Positions 57,356 through 64,000 of a stretch of DNA of 64,000 bases are shown piece by piece. The notes beneath the pieces were generated by a model. That model made no database searches, was not told the origin of the DNA, and saw nothing but the letters and a program-made list of their open reading frames with translations. Numbering within the stretch: the stretch's first letter is position 1; every line of letters begins with the position of its first letter. Made by a program: the position numbers and the translations under genes. This DNA comes from Plantago major (lineage: Eukaryota; Streptophyta; Magnoliopsida; Lamiales; Plantaginaceae): positions 23,622,566 through 23,686,565 of the forward strand of contig CM048839.1 in NCBI GenBank assembly GCA_026545765.1. Reading direction: 5' to 3'.

Positions 57356-59105
57356 TGACCTAGGCGGGGTTGCTCATCAACCTCCGCCTCTGGTACAAAC
57401 TCAAGAAAATCACCACGTAACTTCATTGAGACCTGCAATTCCAAATCGTTTTCCTTGTCACCTACCTCCACAGTATACTCCTTGTTATTCTTATTCTTAC
57501 TACCAACTGGCCTCCCTCGTTTTTTCTGGTTTAGAGGATTAGGCAGATCAGACTTGGTTAAGGGAGTAGGATGTAGTGGCGAGATGGGTTGGTTATTGGG
57601 CCTGGTTCGAATTTTGGGTTTAAGTTTTGGCTTCATGGACGATTTGGTCTTGGTATTCCTAAACTGGGTAAGGAAAACGTTATGGGCTTCTTGACTAATG
57701 GGTAGTATTGGGTTAGAGGATGGTGATGATACATAGGTAGTTGGTATGGGCTTGAAGGTAGGAGATGGGGTTATGGTCAAAGGACTAGGTACACGACCAT
57801 GTGGGCTTGAGATTGGTCAGGGTGTATGTGGATATGTTGGGGCTGACTAGTATAGTTAGGTATGGCAGTATGGTCAATGGACATTGTTTCATGGTTAGAG
57901 CAGGTAGCATTATGGGTATTAAACAGAGAGCTAAGAGATGAGTTCAAATGAAAGGGAGTATGCACAGGTACCTCAGTCTGGGGAGTTACAGTCAATGCCA
58001 AATCCATACAATCAATATCCTCACCACTCTCATTCTCCACCAGAATTTTCTTCCCCTTATCTTTTCCAAAACCAACTGCATTAACCTCCATAGAAACCGC
58101 ATCTACATCACGATAAGTCTTATCGTCCTTTCCCAAAGTTGAACTTCCACTAGCACCCTCCGTATTAGGACTCCGTTCCTGTTCTACCCACGGAGTTGCT
58201 GGGCCAGAATGCCGGATTGCATGAGACTGCCTTGGAGGGCGATAAATATGGCGATGGAGGCTCCCATACACGATTCTGGACTCCTTGGCATTAGCGTTAG
58301 TACGCATCCAGTCCCCATACTCAAGACGATCCTCTGGCACATCCCCGAAAGAATTAGTAACATGAAGACAATTAGTACAATCCTTGACTAAATGGCCAAT
58401 CACCCCGCAGAAGCAGCAAAAGTTCGGTAACCTCTCATAAGCCACTCGAACCTGGATATCCTGCCCATTAGGACACGAAATCTGAATCATACGTCGCAAA
58501 GGTTTCATAATATCAATTCGTACACGGAACGCTCCACCCGAAAAACCTTTGGAGTGAGAACTATCAAATCCTTGGAAGGAACCCATAGCATTACCCAACA
58601 ATTCTGCAATTCCCCGGTGCATCAACAACATTGGCAGCCCTATTGTGTGAATATAGAAATAACATTCATCAAGACAAACCTGGTTAGGATCCTCATCCTC
58701 AACCAATTTCCGTAAAACCACCAAATTCTTGTCAAAAGACCACGGCCCACGCGCCATAACCCGATCCTTCTCAACTGAATTCCCGAACTGTACCAAAATA
58801 CGATCGATTCCTATTTTCTGGAATCGAACATCACCAGCCACGTTCCATCCCGTTAACATGGTGCGATCAAACGCTCCAAATTGATCAATTTGCGGGTTAG
58901 AACTCGACCAACCAAACACATATCATAATTGATAGAAGACGTGTTCCAAACCGCAGTTGGTATACGAACTTTCTGTAATTCAGAATCCGTTAAATGCATC
59001 TGCTTACCCAAACCTTCAACCAAATCATCCACGATGGCAGAAACCACCCGAAGAGAAAATAGGCAGAAGAGACTATGAGGAAGGGTAAATACGAATGCAC
59101 CCAAA
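57352..59105 (-). pseudogene. L1 ORF1, DUF4283 and CCHC knuckle protein
   Basis: The N-terminus (58,853-59,104) reads LGKQMHLTDSELQKV and RVLTRKLINLER. After a frameshift near 58,860 comes the DUF4283 domain (RFQKIGIDRILVQFG, MARGPWSFDKNLVVLRKL) and a CX2CX4HX4C knuckle (CCFCGVIGHLVKDC, near 58,390-58,435). Past another frame change near 57,780 a Pro/Lys-rich tail includes an AT-hook-like KKRGRPVGSK. ORF1 proteins bind the LINE RNA. The tail ends at TGA 57,352-57,354. Confidence 0.82.
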
Positions 59106-59209
59106 CACCAGACTAATAGGTAGGATTAGGATAAGAATAAAAGGATAGACAATCACTGACAGTTTTAATTTTTTAAGTTTTGAAAAAAGTGCAAAGATGA
59201 AACCAAATA

Positions 59210-60039
59210 TAAGTAACTTCAGGCTTTCTACCGACTTCTGACACGTGTCCGTTGCTCTTTGTCGCAAAATGTGTTGCTCTAACCGTTTTACGTCGCTCTA
59301 ACCGTTTACGTTGCTTTAAATTATTTAAATAAAATATTTTTGATATATTAAAAAATTAACGCTATTAAAAAATAAAAAATAATTTATTTTTTTTAAACTA
59401 TTAAATTCTTCAAAAAAATTAATTATTAAAATTTTAACTCACCTTTCCCCATCCCCACCACCACCCACTACCACCGCACCAACACCACCACCAACACCGC
59501 ACACCACCACCAAAATCACTGCCGGAGCTCCGGTGGAAGTTCCGATCTTCTTTCCTCTTTTTTTTTTTTTTTTTTTAATTGAGCTTCCGCTATGGAAGCT
59601 CCGGATCGGAGCTTCGGCGCATGGAAGCTCCAGATCGGATCCAGATTGGAGCTTCCATGGCGGAAACTCCGATCAATGGCGGAGCTTCCGCTATATGGAA
59701 GCTCCGATCCGGAGCTTCCATTGCGGAAGCTCTATTAAAAAAAAGATCGAGCTTCCACCGAGCTTCACGAGCTCGGTGGAAGCTCCGATCTATTTTTTCG
59801 TATGGCTTAGTTAGAGCAAAATATTTTTTAAAACTATATTTAAAGAGTTTAAAGCGACGTAGGCGGTTGGAGCAACACGTAGCAACACCTCGATGCGAAC
59901 ACCATGGCAACACTTAGTGCGATAGGTAACAAATTATTCGATCTCCACCGTTAAAATTTTAATCTAATGGATCAAAATAGGTGATTGACGTTAGTCAGGG
60001 CGACACTTTGACTGACGGTAGAAAGCCCCAAGTAACTTA
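59210..60039. mobile_element. TIR element with GGAGCTTCC palindromes, in the L1 5' region
   Basis: The ends TAAGTAACTTCAGGCTTTCT and, reversed, TAAGTTACTTGGGGCTTTCT pair as terminal repeats; the next part has repeated GTTGCTC/GAGCAAC words in inverted order. The centre (59,580-59,790) repeats GGAAGCTCC/GGAGCTTCC about ten times. CCACCA runs (59,455-59,515) and a T run (59,556-59,577) occur. There is no transposase. Confidence 0.65.
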
Positions 60040-60242
60040 CGGACTAAAATTCTGACTTTTACCAAAAGCAAACACTCGGAATACATATATGGCCTCGCTA
60101 ATCACTCGGCACAAGTTTGGGATGAGGTCTCACACGATATATGGATTAAGAACGATGATCGAGACTTTCAATGAGTGAGAACTCAATCTCCAGCCTAGAG
60201 TGAGGAACTCTCAAAGAGAGAGATGTTCTTGTTTCGAGGAGA

Positions 60243-60263
60243 GTTTTTTGGTCATAATTATTA
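60243..60263 (+). repeat. Candidate right target-site duplication of the L1
   Basis: It pairs with 48,944-48,964 (20 of 21 positions) and would place the LINE 5' end at about 60,242, giving a 5' untranslated region of about 300 bases once the TIR element is set aside. Confidence 0.55.
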
Positions 60264-60903
60264 ACTACTCTAATCTTTCTAATAATTTTTAATTTTTTAT
60301 TAGTAATATTTTTCACATGCATATTTCATAATCACAAAGTCGTGGAATTGACCTCTTTTAATGAGGAACCGACTGATGTTCTCAAGTTTCATAACATTTT
60401 TAACTGAACATTTATGTATATAATTTTAAGTTTAGTAACTAAATACAAAAATTAACTCTTAGACAATTGAGAAAAATGGTACCCATTCTTGTTCCCCTCG
60501 TTTAGTACTTGGTACACATATAATTACGGAATTACAAAAACTTATTTTATATAATAATATTTTTCTATTCATTTTATTGTATGAATAATAATAATCAAGC
60601 ATTTTAGTTTGGTCGGATTTTTGTTAGAATAATCATAAAACATTTCGGGCAAAGAAAAATAAAAATATTGTGAGCTACCTACCTTAGTAAATCAGGAAAA
60701 AAATTGTGAAAGGTGGTAGAGGCACATGGGAAAACTTAAAGATTGTAGAGAAAATTATGGAACCGTAAATTATCAAATAACCATGGTTAAACTTGATCCA
60801 ATGAATTAAGGTTAAATGATGACATGTGGACCAATTATAAGAGTGGGGTATTATCCACATAGATATATTAATCTATCTAATACGCTAGTGAGAACTAAAA
60901 TTC
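60264..60903. other. Spacer between the two L1 elements
   Basis: AT-rich, with no gene recognised. The 5' end of the second L1 probably lies within 60,840-60,903. Confidence 0.5.
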
Positions 60904-61920
60904 ATGGCTCCTAAAACTAAAACTCACGCCACCCCCCTCATGACGAGAAAAACCGTGGTGAAGTCGGTGTGGAGAACTTGATCCACCAGCAGGAGAAACT
61001 GAGAAAGAGCCCGTCGCTGAAGTTACCATCGATTCTGATTTAGACCATAAACATCGAAATTCATCGTCTGCGCCTGGCTCCATACCGCCTGAATTAGAAC
61101 CACCTGACGGCAACCTCGCTTTGCACACGCAATTTCGCAATTAGAATAGAACCCCGCGTGCACTGAACACGCCCAATTGCCAGATCCAACAACTGCGAAT
61201 TTGATTCAGGCACAGGAAACTCGAATCTGGGTTGATGTGATTAGGGGTAACCGATTGCCTCAACAAGGAAAAGGAATTAAGTATGTTGCACCTACAATTG
61301 TGGATGGGGACCTTGAAATTGTGATTGATGAAGATGATGTAGCCTCAGAATTAAAATTCTGGGAAAATACCTTGATTTTTTTTGTTCTTGGAGGAGATTT
61401 ATCGATGAATGCTGTCAAACAGTTCATGATAAAAAACTGGCAATTTGTAAAACTACCGGAGCTTTATTATAATGAAGAGGGCTACTTCCTAGTTCGTTTT
61501 CATTCAACTACAGACATGAATGAGGTTTTAAAACGAGAATCATACTCGATTTTTGGTATGCATATCTTTCTACGGCAGTGGACGCAGAATTTCTCTCTGA
61601 AAGATGATCTAGTTCGAGTTATGCCGGTTTGGGTTAAATTTCCACAGTTGCCGCTTCATCTTTGGGGGGATAGAAGCATTGGAAAAATTGCGAGTGCCAT
61701 TGGAAAGCCTCTGTTTACAGACGGATGTACAGCTCGAAAACTACGTGTTACATATGCACGTGTTATGATTGAGGTTGATGTGACAAAGGAACTCCGTAAA
61801 TCAATACCAATTATCAGTAGAATATGAGTGGTCTTCTGCTTTTTGTGAGAAGTGTCAACAAATTGGACATGTTTGTGGACATTCGACAGAGTCGCAGCTT
61901 AGGGATAAACAACCCACGTC
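60904..61920 (+). pseudogene. ORF1 of the second L1 (DUF4283)
   Basis: A start at 60,904 (MAPKTKTHATPLMTRK) leads, after frame changes, to EVTIDSDLDH and then the long frame 61,177-61,827: IWVDVIRGNRLP, a DUF4283 domain (FVLGGDLSMNAVKQFMIKNW, LVRFHSTTDMNEVL) and VMPVWVKFPQLPLHLWG. A frameshift near 61,820 precedes a knuckle (FCEKCQQIGH). Position, order and motifs match plant L1 ORF1. Confidence 0.8.
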
Positions 61921-62235
61921 TGCCCCTGCTATGACTGTTGCACCACGCCAAGCTCCGTCGTCAAGAACGTTCGCCACGATGGGTGGCTCAACAAAGAAGA
62001 CACCTAGGCACGCCGCCAGACAGCCGCACCATGACCCTGCACAAGTGCGACAACAATATCGAACGAGGGATCGACCGTTGCCTGCTCGCCCTGTGGACCC
62101 AGATGCGTCAACATCAGCCTCTGGAGCTGTTTCTCCAGGCCGCGCAGCTGAGTCATTACCACCAATTCATACACAGAACGGGTTTGAGGCTTTAGGTCAA
62201 TTGACTGACCATGACGCGCCTCTGACCCGAAACCA

Positions 62236-64000
62236 ATGTTAGCCTGGAATACACGGGGGCTAAACAAAGTAGCTAAGCATCGTGAGGTTGGCTCCCGCCT
62301 CAATTCGCTTAATGTTCATATTGTTGCTTTGCTAGAGACTAGAGTTAAAGAACCGAATGCTATACGAATCAGGACTCGTTTTGGTAATAAGTGGTGCTAT
62401 CAGGATAACTACTCACAACATCCGAATGGGCGTATTTGGATTCTTTGGAATGATCAGAGGATTAAGGTACATGTACATTCTATGTCTGGCCAGTTTATTC
62501 ATTGTGGCATCTATGATTTGACGGACACCTTCACTCAGTGGGCCACTTTTGTTAATGCTCATAATAATCTAGAGAAACGTAGAGAACTTTGGTCTGATAT
62601 TGAGGGTTTATCCTTGATCGTTACTGGACCCTGGATGGTTATTGGGGATCTAAATAATGTTCTTAGACCACTGGATAGAGTAGGTGGCAATCCAGTCACA
62701 TCTTCTGAGTTCGTGGATTTGGAGGCGATGATGGGGTCGGCTAATCTAGTTGAAAAGGAGATGGAGGGTGATTACTTTACTTGGTCAAATAAGCAAAACC
62801 AGGCTATTATCTACTCACGTATTGACAGAGCGTTGTGTAATCCGGACTGGTTCCTCAAGTTCCCTTCCTGTAAGATTCATGTCCTGGATGTAGGAGTCTC
62901 GGATCATTCCCCTTTGCATGTGATTGACTCGACTACTGCACCTTGCTTTAAGCCCAAGCAGTTTCGCTTCATGAATAGTCTGACTTCACATGTTGATTTT
63001 CTTACTACCGTGCAAGCTGTATGGAACCAGGAAGTTCATGGGCAGCCTATGTATATCCTATGGAGGAAACTGCAAATGCTACAGCGACAATTAAAACCCC
63101 TCACACGGCTACTCCTAGGCACTACCCGCAAACTTGAGGAGTCGCGCCTTGAGCTCTCACGCACACAGCAAGCATTAATCCAAGATCGTTTCAATGTGGG
63201 GCTCATTCAACAAGTTAAGCAATGTACGGAGGATGTGATTAAATGGAATAACATGGATGAGATGATTATAGCACAAAAGGCTAAAGTCCACTGGCTTCGT
63301 ACTGGAGATGGCAACAATGCGTTCTTTCATGCTACTGTCCGAGAAAAGAACCGCAAAGTGGGTATAACGTAACTTGTAACACATGATGGGCATGTATTGA
63401 CTTCACCTCAAGAGTTAGAGCAGGAGATCCTGCGCTTTTATGAAGGCCTCGTAGGTTCGGCTGTGCAGCAACTCCCTAGCGTCAATATTGATGCTCTTCG
63501 CTCTGGTCGACAGCTTAGTAGGGAAGAACGACTTGAGTTGATAACCCCCATTACAGAAAAAGAAATCTGGGCAGCTCTTAATGATATAGGCTATAATAAA
63601 GCTCCGGGGATAGATGGCTACAATGCAAAATTCTTTAAATCTGCTTGGAGTATAATCAAAGGTGATGTTATTAGCTCAGTTATGGACTTCTTCCACTCTA
63701 GACATATCTATGCCGTGGCCAACTGTACTTTGGTCACTCTAATCCCGAAATCTGCTAATGCATGTACAATGAAAGAGATGCGACCGATTTCTTGCTGCTC
63801 TACTATTACAAGATCATCTCTAAAATCCTCACTAGGAGATTGAGTCGGGTAATTAACTCGGTAGTAGACGAGAGTCAATCTGCTTTCTTACCTGGCAAGG
63901 TAATCCATGATAATATCTTACTGTATGATTCAGATGGATCTACAAAAGGCATTTGATACTGTGGAATGGGCTGCATTACAATCGATCTTGGAGGAGATGG
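62236..64000 (+). pseudogene. ORF2 of the second L1: endonuclease and RT start
   Basis: The 378-codon frame 62,236-63,372 holds the endonuclease: LAWNTRGLNK, ALLETRVKEP, GRIWILWNDQ, WMVIGDLNNVL, FTWSNKQ and GVSDHSPL. It then enters the pre-RT region (KVHWLRTGDGNNAFFHATV). A TAA at 63,370 interrupts it; the same frame goes on at 63,397 with NKAPGIDGYNAKFFKSAW (RT) and LVTLIPKS, shifts near 63,790 to ESQSAFLPGKVIHDNILL, and later MDLQKAFDTVEW at the window end. A short gap between DNILL and the next motif suggests a small deletion. Confidence 0.88.

Larger units (their letters stand above)
48965..60242 (-). mobile_element. L1 LINE retrotransposon, minus strand, carrying two later insertions
   Basis: The minus strand carries ORF1 (57,352-59,105), ORF2 endonuclease and RT (54,765-57,355), and, beyond a Mutator insertion, the rest of ORF2 with zf-RVT and RNase H (49,022-50,459). 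An A-rich tail (AAAAAATAATAATAA) closes it near 48,965. A 21-bp stretch at 48,944-48,964 recurs with one mismatch at 60,243-60,263 (sharing TTTTTTGGTCA), a likely target duplication. Without the Mutator (50,494-54,764) and the TIR element (59,210-60,039) the LINE is about 6.2 kb, normal for plant L1. Many frame breaks show that it is dead. Confidence 0.85.
60904..64000 (+). mobile_element. Second L1 LINE, plus strand, cut by the window end
   Basis: ORF1 with DUF4283 and a zinc knuckle is followed by ORF2 with endonuclease and the first part of RT; the rest is outside the window. It is head-to-head with the minus-strand L1. The protein sequences differ clearly from that copy (for example LAWNTRGLNK against LSWNRQGLGH), so it belongs to another L1 family. 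Frame breaks show decay. Confidence 0.9.

Overview
The window is nuclear DNA of a flowering plant, most likely a eudicot. Three intron-containing host genes have clear plant-specific relatives: a TSJT1/aluminium-induced-type protein and two PLAC8 (FW2.2/PCR-like) proteins. All intron ends are GT-AG, and the rest is the repeat mix typical of eudicot intergenic DNA: LTR retrotransposons, L1 LINEs, CACTA, Mutator, hAT and PIF/Harbinger elements. I see no bacterial, organellar or viral-genome features. I suspect an asterid from the look of the genes and repeats, but the sequence alone does not prove it.

Layout. 1-12,050: a long, broken Ty1/copia element of the SIRE/Maximus type, its left LTR cut by the window edge, with almost 6 kb of extra DNA between pol and the right LTR. 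It sits in an older Ty3/gypsy (Athila-like) remnant (12,051-about 14,940). 15,058-20,007: a nest of CACTA elements with TNP2-type transposase pieces and dense GCGACGGAT palindromes. 20,590-21,330: a TIR element. 21,896-23,261 (minus): host gene 1, TSJT1-like. 23,806-34,645: DNA transposons, namely Harbinger copy 1, a nested pair of TIR elements, a hAT with a perfect 8-bp target duplication, and a giant inverted repeat split by a Tourist MITE. 34,783-35,866 (plus): host gene 2, PLAC8. 36,941-44,600: Harbinger copy 2 (inverted relative to copy 1), a large Mutator-like element with a Ulp1 protease remnant and minisatellite arms, and small MITEs. 45,063-46,424 (plus): host gene 3, a PLAC8 paralogue with the same exon phases. 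48,965-60,242: an L1 LINE on the minus strand carrying two later insertions, one of them a 4.3-kb Mutator element that encodes a transposase joined to an OTU protease and holds an antisense plant-mobile-domain gene remnant. 60,904-64,000: a second L1 on the plus strand, head-to-head with the first and cut by the window end.

The host genes do not form a pathway. The two PLAC8 genes look like a local duplication later pushed apart by about 9 kb of transposons. The most unusual content is in the Mutator elements: two separate elements carry protease-like domains (Ulp1 and OTU), and one also carries a plant mobile domain. Element boundaries marked approximate were read by eye from terminal repeats.
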